The notes below the pieces were generated by a model that did not search any database, had not been told where the DNA came from, and saw nothing but the letters and a program-made list of their open reading frames with translations. From Cylicocyclus nassatus (Eukaryota > Nematoda > Chromadorea > Rhabditida > Strongylidae), in NCBI GenBank assembly GCA_958299035.1, contig CATQJL010000001.1, positions 82,895,071 to 82,959,070 of the forward strand: a DNA stretch of 64,000 nt. Direction: 5' to 3'. Positions 11,560 to 22,815 of this stretch are shown here, one piece after another (positions within the stretch are counted from its first letter, which is position 1; each line of letters starts with the position of its first letter). The position numbers and the translations under genes are program-made.

Positions 11560-12350
11560 TATTTTTTGGAGCGGTTTTTTTCGTTTGGAATTTATTTTCG
11601 GCAGCGAGACTTAGGCGATCGCTTGGTTGAAGGGAACTCCAGTGTTTTGGTCGTCCGGGGCCTTCTCATGTGCCTGAGTCCGATTACGAAGTCGAGACCG
11701 CGAAAACGCCGACCGTCCTCGTTTGGTGAACCCGCGCCGGTTTGCCGGAACGGCGATATTGGATGAAGCGCACGGATGGACGGGCATTACTGAAGGGGCC
11801 GACTTGGGTCCTCATGTCTCTTCGCTATTCCGAAGCGATCTTCTCGCTTCCAAAGCGACATTTTGCGCCGCGACTTGGGCATCGGCTTGATAGCCTTCAA
11901 GGCTCGTATAATATAGCACTTAAATCTCATCATTCCAATTCGAATGGAAGGTGCTTTATGAGAGGTGCTATACCCCTAGAGGAGCGCATTATCTCTTTGT
12001 TCTATATGCAACAAATACCTGCCAGAGGCAATTTTTGTCGCCGTTTTTTGCGATCACAATTGCCTCGTACCCTTCGTCGATATTGGCTGTTAGCGATCTT
12101 CCATCGCTATTACTGGCGATTACATTGTACATGTCTAATGATCGTTAGCAAGTTACAACATGTCCAGTCGATATGTAAAAAGTGCACCGAAACTGGGCAT
12201 AGCCAGTCGTCGATACTGGCAACGAGGGTGCTACCAGGGCCCGGCACAGATCGTCTGGAAGCAGGCTGGACTTCGTTTTTGGAGCAAAACGCATAGGGGA
12301 TATCGTTTTTGCGGGGTCCGGGGCGGAGCCCCGGAAGGAATTTTTTGCTC
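11560..12350. repeat. Dispersed repeat, related to 15521-16028 and 20030-20320
   Basis: Shares CCGGGGCCTTCTCATG, AGTCGAGA and CGCTATTCCGAAGCGAT-like phrases with 15550-15850 in the opposite orientation. A weaker match is seen near 20250-20320. The long open frame at 11742-12296 has no domain character and is most likely non-coding. The tail at 12300-12340 (GGGGTCCGGGGCGGAGCCCC) is a strong GC hairpin. Confidence 0.4.
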
Positions 12351-12769
12351 ACGTTTACTAACGATATATGTGGTGGAGATTTGTACGCTATGTGCTAGCT
12401 GGGGGCAAGCTAAAGTCGCTCATTACCACTATGAAAATAAGTATCAACCCTTCGAAAATCACAAAGTAACACTTGGACGTTAAGTGCCAGACTTTCAAAA
12501 GTCGTTAAGTACCCTTAGCCAACAGTTATCACCCATTAATTACCATAATTCTCTTCAGTTTCTCCACCAAAAATAAGCGACCATCCAGTCGAACATAAGC
12601 TTTTCGGACAGGTTATCACACGATTGACATGCTCTATCGTGTACGGCGAAAAGTGCGCGCGATTCAAAAGTAAGACTAAAATAGAAAAAATTGCTTGTTT
12701 ACAGCTCACACAGATTCATATGACACCAAAATTGAACTGTATACAAAGAATATTATTTGCGGAAGAATT

Positions 12770-12906
12770 ATGTAAAAAGATTTAGAAACTTATGTGAAGT
12801 AATATGTTTTCCAAAATTAGATCGTCTCCAGACGGCCACCAGACGATCTGAGATCGTCTGGAGCATATATTTCCGTCACTTCACATAAGTTTCGGATCTT
12901 TTTAGC
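12770..12906. repeat. Small palindromic element
   Basis: AAACTTATGTGAAGTAA at about 12786 is mirrored by the CACTTCACATAAGTTT side near 12885. The centre is an inverted pair of CCAGACGATCT around 12830-12860. It resembles a hairpin MITE of about 135 bp; the target duplication is not clear. Confidence 0.45.
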
Positions 12907-13888
12907 ATGGACGGAAGGCCCGCTCAAGAATCTATTCCTGAGCATAGAAACAATTTTTTATTATCCCCCGTCCACTCTTTTCTTGCCCTATTTTCTTTCG
13001 GAATTTGCCTTGTTAGATATCGCGCCCTATCGCCAAATTCTCTGCGTCCTCTCCCTTTGAATTTTCAGTTACACTTCCAGCTTTGGTTTCGATATTGTGA
13101 TGTTTTCTTTTAATCTTCCGACTTACAGTCTGATTTATCTAACAATTGAATCCCATTAGTTTTCGTTTGCTATCTTTTGTATCTCAAATCGGATCTTGTT
13201 CTCATTGTAGAAGCTGGAAGTCACATTCAAAGCTTTCCATCCTTTCGAGAAGACGAAGACTTTAATCGTCAGGTTGGTAGTTTTGGATCTTTTACTTTTC
13301 TCTTTTCTCACAGTCATGTGTTGTATAGGGGAATGTGCGAGTCATGGGAATTGTCTACTCAACTAACATGGATGCGGCGTCTTTTGTGGTGTTAGTGGAT
13401 CAGGATGGTGCTGTCATAGACTACTGCAGAATGGTTCATTTTACCAAGCCAGGATTTGGCCCTCAAGCACAATTAAAGGTCTGATATACTATTTGGCTAA
13501 GTTACCGTTGCATTTGTTACGATTCAGTTGAGTTTATGGCTTTTTCAGAAATTCGTGGAACGTCGACGTCCTCATGTACTCAGACATTCGCGGTTGTCAC
13601 CCGCAGGTTAAAATGGTGTGATCTCATTGACCAACGGCGCGTCACACGAAATCGGTGTCGGGGCAAAATCAGGTCATCTGTGTTTGCAGCGGGGTGACCT
13701 GCGGGAGACACCATAATGCCCCGACAGGGCATTCTCCGGTCATTATCAGAGTGACCTGCGGGAGACATCATAATGCCCCGATCCTTAAAGCAGCGGTTCA
13801 CCCTGATGGGTACATATATAGTGGTATATATATATATTAATATTAAGTATATAGTGGAACACACAAGTATAGAGTACATACTCTATAC

Positions 13889-14218
13889 CAGTGGCGTACC
13901 CAGGATTTCGGCTCGGGGGGGGGGGGGCGCCACAAAAATTTTTTTCTAAAGAAGGTGCGTGGCGTTAGCCACGCACTCCGAAAAAATTTTGGGGGTGCTT
14001 CCCAAAATTTTTTCGGGTCCCAGACCCCTAAAATCTGGAAAAAGGGGGCGTGGCGCCAGCCACGCCCTAAAAATTATTTTAATTATTTACAAAAATAAAC
14101 AAGTCACTTACACATTTTTATAACCCATATAAGTAACTTTCAAAAATTTCACGACCCATTCTCGGGGGGGGGGGGGGCGCGCGCCCCCCCCCCCGCCCCC
14201 CCCCTCGGTACGCCACTG
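13889..14218. mobile_element. hAT-type MITE nested in the SPT6 insertion
   Basis: Starts CAGTGGCGTACCCAGGATTT and ends CGGTACGCCACTG. It is flanked by a perfect 8-bp duplication CTCTATAC at 13881-13888 and 14219-14226. G runs and C runs adjoin the termini, and the interior carries GGCGTTAGCCACGC phrases as in 10978-11352. At 330 bp it is non-autonomous. Confidence 0.9.
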
Positions 14219-14274
14219 CTCTATACTGGTGTGTTTCACGTCTACCGCGCTGTCATCTTTCACTGTCCCTAACA

Positions 14275-14464
14275 TATCGATCGATACGAATAGTAGCCTA
14301 TGACACCCGCCGGGGCCCGAAGTGTATGTGTGCCAAGTTTGGTCCCGATCGGTTCAGAAATGGAATTTTCTATTCGGAACATACGTACACACATACAGAC
14401 AGACAGACAGACAGACATACAGACAGACAGACAGACAAACAGACATTCAGCTTTATATATAAGA
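14275..14464 (-). mobile_element. Helitron 5' end fragment
   Basis: On the minus strand it starts TCTTATATATAAAGCTG right after an A. It runs through a (TCTG)n tract and the ATGTTCCGAATAGAAAA block, as in 2538-3093. It stops near the GATCGATCGATA palindrome and lacks the CTAG end, so it is truncated. Confidence 0.6.
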
Positions 14465-15520
14465 TGTACAAGAAAGAATGAAAGCAAAAACATTGAAGAA
14501 AAAGGCACCAATCAACAAAAAGCAATCACCAAGAGAAGTCGACTATTTCGCAACATCACTATCATACACGCATGCGGCGTGCATTGGGGCAAAATCGCAG
14601 TAAAATCCGGTCAAAACCAAATTCATGTCTCCCGACGGTGCACCGGATTTTGGTGCGATCAGCCATTTTGTGGGCGGTCCACCTGCGGGTGACAACGGCG
14701 AATGTCTGAGATAATAGCGCTGTGTGGAGAAAATCTTGACGCTAGTTTCCGGAAAGACGTACAGGAGAGTTTGTATAGCATGGTAACTGAGAGTGATAGA
14801 GCAACTTGTCTACGTTATGGACCATGAAGCTGGAAAGTCTACATGCTGTCAAGACCATGGTGAGTTTTGAAGTTTCTAATTTTGTTTTTTTTACGAAATA
14901 TATCGGTCTAATTTTGGAAATATGTCTTCATAAGAACTGTTTGGCACACTTGAAATCAAACTTTCAGACAGGAAGAGCTAAGCAGCGTGCTTGTTCGAGA
15001 GCTCATTAATCGTGTCAATGAAGTGAGGTCGATGCAGATGAGCAAGATTTTCACGAACTTCTTCATTTTGTTTCTACACGGTTTCTGTTTGAAGGTGTTG
15101 AAAATTTCAATACTGCAAATGTCCTCCAATTTGTTCGCGTTCTTGGGCCATGAGAAGCAACTCATTTTTTGATTATCCTCAAACAGCAAGACTATTTGCT
15201 GGAAAGTCGTACAAAACTTGTGACACTGTCCATGAATTTGAAAATCTTCGTGAACTGCGCTCGTTTCATAAAGATTGATACAACAAGAATGAGTTGATTT
15301 TGGAGCTAGTTACGGTCAGTTATCTTGTATCCGCTAACAGGTTGCTGAGAAAACAGAAGCTTATGTGGATGTGTTTGATTGGTCTCGTGTTCATTATGAA
15401 CAGGTTATGTCTTTACATCATATGGAGATTAGAAGATTCGTTTTATAATTAGCCGCTATGTGCTTTCTTCTCAAGAATTTACGAAGTTGGCGCTATTCTG
15501 TATCCAGGTTTTAGAATTTT

Positions 15521-16028
15521 TAAGGCACCGTCCACCCTAAGTTGAGGGTGTTGAGCTATTGGTAGCATATAATAGTCGGGCCCCCTATCAATCCAATGCC
15601 CAAGTCGCGGCGCAAAATGCCGCTTCGGAAGCGAGAAAATCGCTGCGGAATAGCGAAGATGCACGAGGACCCCCATCCATGCCTGCCCCTCCCCATCCAT
15701 GTCCGCCCATTTGTGCGCGCCCACCCAATCACCGTTCCGGAAAGCCGGCCTGTGAGTTCTCCGGAACGGGGATTGTCGGGGTTTTCGCGCATTCTCGACT
15801 TCATATTCGGAATCAGGGACATGAGAAGGCCCTGAAACGACAAAAACATGGAAGTCGAAAATCTGGGTGGGCGGTGCCTTTAAAGCCTGGATGTTGCTTA
15901 AACTCGGTCTAAGGGGGGGGGGGGGGGAGGGGAGGGGGAGGCAAGGTGTTCGACTCACTGATGTCGAATATCATAATAATTTTAAGCGGTAGCTCCATTT
16001 TCTGGAGCTACGGTGGACGGTTCACGAC
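15521..16028. repeat. Dispersed repeat with CACCGTCCACC termini
   Basis: Related to 11560-11960 in inverse orientation. CACCGTCCACC near 15527 and GGTGGACGGT near 16012 form short inverted ends. A poly-G/A run lies at 15913-15940. Open frames on both strands overlap each other and follow the repeat, so they are not called genes. Confidence 0.45.
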
Positions 16029-16049
16029 CTGATTCAATGACATTCAAAA

Positions 16050-19000
16050 GGGGGGGAGTACAGCAAGGGACAAAGGGGACTTCGTAATATTTTCGAAAAT
16101 CAGGGGGACTTCGTTTTCAAAAAGCCTAGAAACGGTCTCGTGCCGGGCCCTGGGTGCTACTCATTGAGGAGTACGCGCCTACCTATTAGCTGGAAAGTCC
16201 AAAGTGCTAGATCATAACGAATGTAAGCTATGACATGACAGCCGCCCTTCTCTGACAATGTCACGAAGTAAAATTGATTGCCTGACACCTGTCACAGCTG
16301 CAACATCCGCAAAATCTATTGTCTGACAGTTTCCACAACTTCAGCACCCGTAAAATCGATTGTCTGACGATAAAGTGTACGTGTAATAGTCCAGTTCGGC
16401 TCAAAATGAAATTTCCGTCTGGACCATATGATCATTAATATAATACAAGGAGACAAGCAGATGACACAGAGATTTATATCTGAGACTAGCCGTCGCGTTT
16501 TTTTGCGATCGGGTTTATATTATAGGAGAAGATTATGAAGAAAATATGTGAATTGAAGTTCTGTCAAGTGGCATTAAGTTTGCATGCCACCCCTTTTGGA
16601 AAAGTTAAGCATAATCACATTTTCAATTAAACTTTTTAAAAGCTTCATAATTTGTTCTTGCTCACCATAGCTCCTAACATTATATTCGGAACTATCGTTA
16701 CCTTTGTAACGCAAAAATTGGAATTCCTCCAGTAAACTTGCCATACCATTTAACCACATAATTCCTCAGAGCCGTATTATCTTTTCTTCCAAAAACTGTT
16801 CATATACCCAATTAAGCAGCTATCTGTGCTGTGTAGTTCTAGCTGTTCACGATTGGACTGTCTTATATTTCGTTTTTTAAGTTTGATTTTTTTATCTTAG
16901 TATGTCATAAGCTTACGTTTCAATAAATGGGGTTACTTTCGGCTAGACCAAAGGCTCTACAAACGTAGTACAAACTTCCTACTCGCACACGCATACACTC
17001 TTCAGATAAACAATATGATTGTACAAATCTACTTTTATGGATAGAAATTAAAAAGACCATGTTTGACCTGATTGCTAAAGCAATGGTTCTCCCACATAGC
17101 TAATTTTTTAGGAGCTTTCAAAGTAATTGAACCACAAAAATGGAGAAGGGGATCAAAAGCTTCCAGAGTTTAGTACGCATACAATTGTTTAAGCGTGACG
17201 GCTGCGGAAGAGTTATTGGAAGGATATGAGACAGTTTGATTAGGCAAAAACTTGGTTTTTAACTTGGGTTTCAAGCAAGTTTATGTTTAAGCACGTCCAA
17301 GTGAAACCTTATTCGTTGTGAAGCGGATAAGTCTCAGAGGATGCAGACGTAGTTATTTACAACACCCTCCCTCTTCGCTTTCCTTTCCAAAGACAATTTC
17401 CAGCTCAGAATTCAACCCCCGCGTCCCCAACAGGATTTGAAAGATTAAGCTGAAAAAATTTACCATTCATAGCTTCGATACTTCGACAACGTTTCAACCC
17501 TGTTACTCATTAAGGTGAATATCAATGAATTTTCAAAGGTACTGGATTTTCTGTATTAAAATGCATCAAGAGAAGGAATTTGGCTTAGTTTCTTTATCAA
17601 AGCTTACCCTTCAACAAACTGCATTTATTTTCAATCCACGCTCCAGTAAGTTATGTGGCACACTCGAAGCAACAGATGTTAAACATTTGTGTGCTTGACA
17701 CATTGATAGCTTTTGAAATGAGAAATGGGAATGCCCACAGATGTCTTTTTGCCTCATGAATTACTGACACCTCTTGCTCTTCTGAACAAGTTCTCCTTTT
17801 CTCAAGTTTAAATATGCCAAATGCAATGGCACACATACTATGTGGTGGACGACCTGCATCCCGTTACATGCTATTGCGTGGAGGCCCACCTCCCTAATGT
17901 CCTCGCGCAAACCCTGCAAGTCGATGCAACGTTGGAAGGTTAGAAAACAATTGCTTGAAACCTTGTGATCTTAATTGTAAGATCATGCTTGATGAACTGG
18001 CTCGAGCCACACTTAGCGGCGTATGCTGATGACTGGGCCAGATTAAGATTAAGAGCCCTGACCACTTTTTAGAGTTTTTCTGAAAGAGTTACCTATAAAT
18101 CGCCACTTACGAAGTTCGCTTACCCTTACTGAAAACATATCAACATTCTCACGGTGGCGTTTTTATGTGTCCTAAAGAAGTTACATAAAATAAAATAAAT
18201 AATAATAAATATAATAAACAGTTACAAAGATTTGAAAAACAGGCACAAGCCGTCGGAATCTTTTATGTTTAACAAATACTGCAACGTCAGCACCAGCACG
18301 CTGCCTTTACAATGGCCCTTCAATGACACTATCTGAAACTAATCACGAGGGTGGGACAATTTGTCAGCATGAGAAGACAAAGCACATGTGAGAGAGTAGA
18401 AAGCAGTCACAGCTAACATTTCTCATTATATAGAACAGGGTAACCGGCATCTTTACTTGAACAGAGAGGCGTGGCGGCGAGGGCAAGGATCTGCGATGAC
18501 GAAGCTCAATGATTGAGCCGTCACGTAAAAACTAGATTGAACACCTTAGAAAAAAACTAGGTACACGTAAAAGACGAAAACTGAAAATAACTCTAATAAA
18601 TTGAGAAGATCCTATTGTGAAACAATATCACACAGAGTGACCATACGCTCAGCTGACAGCATTGACAGCATCACTGGTGCTGCTCTCAAACTCGACTCAT
18701 ATTGCAAGGTCTAACAAGCTCAGAACACGTGTAGGAAAGAGGAGAAAAAACCAAGACAACTCGCATTCATTTTCCTTCTTGGTCTTATATAGTTTAGTCT
18801 ATAACATTTCGTTGTTAAATCAGATGTACAAATGAGCGAGATTGTTATCGTCACTGATCAGTTTTCCTGGAGTATCGCACACTAAGTATAAGCGAAGATT
18901 CTGTATTTGCTTTAGCACAGCAAGCCTAACAATTCGAGAATTTCTCCATTGTAACATGCAATTTTATTTCTATTTTGATCAAGAATATAAATTTCAAGGA

Positions 19001-19102
19001 AACTAGTAGCGTAAAAGTGTGTTTGTGCGCAAATACATCCCCACATTTGAGAGGCGTGGAGAGTCGGAATTGGAGATCCATTAGATAAGTGAGTGATATT
19101 TA
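16050..19102. other. Intergenic sequence without recognisable genes
   Basis: Three kilobases of AT-rich sequence. A few short frames (for example 16574-16759 and 17651-17836 on the minus strand) show no domain. A TAA/ATA-rich run lies near 18190-18220. I see no spliced gene or clear repeat. Confidence 0.45.
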
Positions 19103-19548
19103 AAGGCAGTAGCTCGGGAAAATTGCGACTGCAGGCTTTCCACGACTACATGGCCTTCTGGACCAGCTGAATACGGTACTGAGAGGTCAAAAAAGTGCTT
19201 TTTGGCGTTTCCGGACCTTGGAGATTGGGCGGGGCGAGAGATTCACCCCAAAAGGAGCAACTAGCTGCTGGAGACAGCAACTCCATCTATTTTGGCGGCA
19301 AACTGTATCGCGATGGCTGCCTAGGCTCATCAGCCAACTGCCGCCGAAATAGGTGGAGTTACAGTCTCCTGCAGCCAGTTACTCTTTTGGGGGTGAATCC
19401 CCTCGCCCCGCCCCTCCAGCAACCTCCAAGGAACGGAAACGCCAAAAAGCATTTTTGACCTCTCAAGCGCAGTATCGCACTCAGCTGGTCCAGAAAGCCA
19501 TGTAGCCGTGGGAAGCCCGCAGTCGCAATTTTCTCGATCCATTGCCTT
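19103..19548. mobile_element. Palindromic MITE, about 446 bp
   Basis: The two halves are inverted copies for most of their length. Ends are AAGGCAGTAGCTCGGG and, inverted, AAGGCAATGGATCGAG. Shared blocks include AAAATTGCGACTGC, AAGTGCTTTTTGGCGTTTCC and TTCACCCC. TA occurs on both sides (19101-19102, 19549-19550). No coding capacity. Confidence 0.65.
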
Positions 19549-20363
19549 TAACGGCACACTGAAAGTGCGTGAACGCTCGAAGAGTAAATGTTCATCAACA
19601 CTCATCATGTACCATATGATGCAATGACTTTTTTCCAAAAGCGGAAGCAGTGGCGAAAATCAAGCTTAAAGATGACGTGCTCGGGGTACTATAGTTTAAC
19701 AAAGCCAGAACAATTGCAGAAGAACACACTAGCAAAAACTGTAAGTGATAGTGGTAACCATCAACTGCAACTTCATATCGTGGATCTGCCAAAGAATGAG
19801 ATAGAAAGCACTGAGCACGTACACAATGAGAAGTGGAAGACGGCAAGTGTTATAATCATGCGTTCAATCACTGCTTTGTCTCAAGAGTCAAAACTACAAA
19901 AAGTTTGCACGTTATATATTGTACGCAATCTTGTGTTTAGATTGTTTGGACCCTTTAAATCTGTAAAACTTGTTAAAGACAGTGTTCATGCTAAATCTGA
20001 CCTCCTCCGATCAGTGTGATCCAAAATGTAGGCTCCAGAACAGAGGCTTTCGTGTTGGTCTGGTCTTCTAATGTCGTCTTTGAATGGAGAAAATGGGCCT
20101 GGAATAGCCAAAGTGCTATCAAGCTTCCGTCCAAATCCCATCAAGCTCCGCACACCCATGTATGAAAGCCCTCCGCATCCTAAGGAGGGTCCGCAAGAGT
20201 TTTTTTTTGGGGAGGGGAGAAGGGACAATTTGAACTTCACAACTGTTCGAGGCCACGGAAAGTCCCGGAATGGCAAAAACATGGAAGGCGAAATTTTGCG
20301 ATGACGCTGCCGTTAACATCCAAGCACGTACATCAATGCAGTCATTTGTATAGCAATATATTA
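19549..20363. other. Unassigned region with a possible open frame
   Basis: An open frame of 143 codons at 19588-20019 (plus strand) has no domain, signal or splice support. The stretch 20030-20320 shares phrases with the repeat at 15521-16028. No gene is claimed. Confidence 0.35.
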
Positions 20364-21160
20364 GGCTGCTGCATAAGCTTCGTTCGTTTTAAATTTTTTG
20401 AAAAATGTCATAACTTTTTCGAAGTCAACTTTTTTTTCAATATCTTAGTTTCTGTATGTTGAGCAGTTCCTTGGCTATCAGAGACATATTGAGATCTGCG
20501 AAAATCCTTGTTAAGGAAGAAGCAAGAACATAAAACTTCGCAGCGTTTTCCTTCAAACCTGTCTTTTTTAACATGGCAATGCTCCCTTAAGAGAAGTGAT
20601 AGGCATCTTCAATGATAACAATGGATAGATAGAGAATTTTTTGTAGGTTATTTTGCAGCATAAAAGAGCCCAAAAAATCCCATAAGGTTTGCGCTGCCGA
20701 GATATTTTTTGAACGAGCAAGAAAAAATTCACTTTTTGACCTCGCTTTAGCGCATGTGTGCATGCCTAACTACGAATTATGAAAATTTTACAATAGACGC
20801 GAGCGCCGAAAAAGCGCCGGCCCTGCTAGCTTTTGCTTTACTCTAGCATTTCCAACTTTGAACTCATCGATTAATTCCATTCGCATAAAGCTATTGCTTG
20901 TGAACATTTATATAAAAACTTGATGTTCGACAATAAATTTTGCTAGCAAGACATTTTCTTCAGGGAACTAAGCTTCTGCATATACTAGCCATCTACACCC
21001 ATATTCCGCAACCAGATAAGGACTTGACTTGAAGGGCGCATTGTGGAAATTTTCTCGCAAAAACATATTTCTAGGGTGAGAACGTACATCGGCCACCTGG
21101 AGATTTTAGGTCTAAAATTTGCCTTACACTAAAAAGTCTAGTTAAAGTCAGGAGTTTTAT

Positions 21161-21416
21161 TGTTGGAGAGTAACATTATATTTGTTATTGTTTGTTTGTA
21201 GTTGTCTAATGATCTGATCTATTGGTGTTGTATTGACCTATGCGCGGGATCTGAGCGCTATATAAGGCGCTCCCTGCTAGCTAAGTCAGTTCGCCTTATC
21301 TTATCGTCTGTTCTTATTCATATCCGGTCTACTAATAAATCTGCTATTCTACAAGTGTCCCGGATCCACCACAAGTACAAGTATAAGTATACAAGTACAA
21401 GTAGAAGGCTACAACA
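21161..21416 (+). repeat. 5' LTR (256 bp)
   Basis: Starts TGTTGGAGAGTAAC and ends GGCTACAACA. It contains a TATA box (TATATAA, 21259-21265) inside a GAGCGC/GGCGC palindrome and an AATAAA signal at 21334-21339. It carries extra CAAGTA units near 21380-21400 that the 3' LTR lacks. Confidence 0.95.
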
Positions 21417-21418
21417 AG

Positions 21419-21434
21419 TGGCGATCAGTACTGG
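21419..21434 (+). promoter_or_regulatory. Primer-binding site
   Basis: TGGCGATCAGTACTGG begins two bases after the 5' LTR. TGG is the complement of a tRNA 3' CCA. The priming tRNA cannot be named from this alone. Confidence 0.7.
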
Positions 21435-21489
21435 ACGACGCGTCTGGAGTGGACGAGGAACAAGTTGAACAAGTACTTCTTCGGGAAGG

Positions 21490-22815
21490 ATGGCGACCAA
21501 GTCGAGCGCTTCATTGGAGCAGATGTTCGCGCAACTGATGCAGCAGAATGCTGTATTCCAGCAGGCGAACCAGGAGCAAACGGCTGCACTCCTGAAGGCG
21601 AGCCAGGAGCAAATGAAGGCGAACCAAGAGCAAACTGCTGCATTCCTAAAAGCGAGCCAAGAACAATCTGTGGCTCTTCTGAAGTCAAACCAGGAGCAGT
21701 CCGAGCGGATAGAACAACTCCTGAAACAGATGGGCCATTCAGTCGCTCCTACAATGGCCGACTACTCAGCGCTTTCGTCGCGACTACCAGGCTTCAGCTA
21801 CGATCCAGACAGCGGTTGTACCTTCGAGAGCTGGCTATCAAGATTCGAAGAAATTGTTCCAACGTCGATGCCAGAGAAGGACCGCTGTACCCTTCTGTCT
21901 GCGAAGCTGGATAACGCTGCACATGCCAAGCTAAGAGGACACCTGGCGCCGAAATCACCAATAGAGCTCTCGTTCGAAGAGCTGACGAAAGTGCTGACGT
22001 CGCTTTTTGGTGAAAAGACGACGCTCTTTCGAAGTCGATGGAATTGTCTCCACATCGTGAAGGACACCTCAGAAGACGTCGAATCGTACGGTGCTCGACT
22101 CAACAGAATGCTGATCGACGCCAAAGCGGACGAAATGAAAGGAGAGCCGCTAAAATGCCTACTTTTCGTTATGGGCTTGCAGTCGCCGTGCGATTCACCA
22201 ATTCGTGCCCGACTATTGAGCAAGCTGGACACCGAGGCCGATACTTACAAGCTGCAGGACTTGATTGCCGACTACAATGCCTATCAGTCCGTGCAGAAGG
22301 ATGCTGCTCTCATTGGATCTGCATCGGCGCCCGTCCAAGCTGAAGTCTTCGCTCCTATCCGGAAGAAGAAGCAACGCCGACCACAGCCGCAACGTACCAG
22401 ACGCCCATCTGATAGCAAGGATCCGTCTGGACGTTCCCGCCGTGATGACGTGTACTTCAACTGCGGAAACAAGGGATACTGGGCCAACAACTGCCCGTCA
22501 AGGAACCGACCAGTCCGCCGTTCATTGAAGAAAGTTGTGAAGCTGAACGTGCTGAACTCCAATCGTCGATACGTAAATGTTAAGCTGAAGGACGTGGATG
22601 TGAAGATGCAACTCGACACCGGTGCCGATGTATCCACAATCAGCCGCAGGACGTGGATAGAATTAGGATCACCAGCCTTGAAGGCCCCGCCTGCTGATTT
22701 GAGAGCTGCAAATGGATCACAGATAGAAGTTTTTGGAGTTCATGAGACGCCGTTCACATGCAATGGTCTCGATGGCCAAGGATTATTTTACGTCACCGTC
22801 ACCTGTGTTTGCTAG
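21490..22815 (+). CDS. Gag-protease of the Ty3/gypsy element
   Basis: A 441-codon frame. Residues 1-80 are Gln/Glu-rich with repeated KASQEQ/KANQEQ units, predicted coiled coil. Residues about 100-260 are the capsid-like retrotransposon gag region. Residues about 322-335 should be the CCHC zinc knuckle but read YFNCGNKGYWANNC: the first Cys and the His are both Tyr, each one transition from the expected codon. The aspartic protease motif LDTGADVS lies near residue 376. The frame ends shortly before the LLGMD motif that normally follows protease, which is found one frame away. ATG 21490 follows the primer-binding site by 55 bases and is the first good start. Confidence 0.9.
   Translation: MATKSSASLEQMFAQLMQQNAVFQQANQEQTAALLKASQEQMKANQEQTAAFLKASQEQSVALLKSNQEQSERIEQLLKQMGHSVAPTMADYSALSSRLPGFSYDPDSGCTFESWLSRFEEIVPTSMPEKDRCTLLSAKLDNAAHAKLRGHLAPKSPIELSFEELTKVLTSLFGEKTTLFRSRWNCLHIVKDTSEDVESYGARLNRMLIDAKADEMKGEPLKCLLFVMGLQSPCDSPIRARLLSKLDTEADTYKLQDLIADYNAYQSVQKDAALIGSASAPVQAEVFAPIRKKKQRRPQPQRTRRPSDSKDPSGRSRRDDVYFNCGNKGYWANNCPSRNRPVRRSLKKVVKLNVLNSNRRYVNVKLKDVDVKMQLDTGADVSTISRRTWIELGSPALKAPPADLRAANGSQIEVFGVHETPFTCNGLDGQGLFYVTVTCVC

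Larger units (their letters stand above)
13579..14711. mobile_element. TIR element inserted in an SPT6 exon
   Basis: The ends are a near-perfect inverted repeat of about 30 bp, CTCAGACATTCGC then GGTTGTCACCCGCAGGT on the left. TA lies at 13577-13578 and 14712-14713. Removing the element and one TA gives an uninterrupted SPT6 frame of family-typical length (HV then IALCGEN). One extra A at the right end is unexplained. It has internal direct repeats of AGTGACCTGCGGGAGACA (near 13691 and 13751) and carries a hAT MITE and a Helitron fragment. No transposase is visible. Confidence 0.7.
13211..15403 (+). pseudogene. SPT6 (emb-5-like) transcription elongation factor, decayed fragment
   Basis: Exons match the Tex-like core of SPT6, a histone chaperone and elongation factor travelling with RNA polymerase II. 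Exon 13211-13272 (REDEDFNRQ) joins 13329-13478 (50 codons, VRVMGIVYSTNMDAASFVVL, then VVLVDQDGAVIDYCRMVHFT). Exon 13549-13578 (KFVERRRPHV) is cut by the element at 13579-14711. The exon resumes with IALCGENLDASFRKDVQESL. Later pieces hold ELINRVNEV (14990s), VLQFVRVLGP (15121), LLESRTKLVTL and IFVNCARFIKID (HhH region), and EAYVDVFDWSRVHYEQ (15341-15403). Damage: stop TGA at 14825, a frameshift near 15022, TGA at 15151 where the family has Arg, and a frame break near 15280. Both protein ends are missing. Retained introns show it is an unprocessed copy. Confidence 0.85.

Noticed and set aside
11742..12296. 184-codon open frame as a gene
   Set aside because: It overlaps a dispersed repeat, has no domain or splice context, and has overlapping frames on both strands.
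13211..15403. Functional SPT6 gene
   Set aside because: There are in-frame stops at 14825 and 15151, frame breaks, and both ends of the protein are missing.
15479..15958. Proline-rich open frames as genes
   Set aside because: They follow a repeat related to 11560-11960 and a poly-G run; composition explains the openness.
22740..22815. Programmed -1 frameshift between gag-protease and pol
   Set aside because: The break falls within the protease-RT linker and is one of five identical single-base shifts, with no slippery site plus pseudoknot evident.
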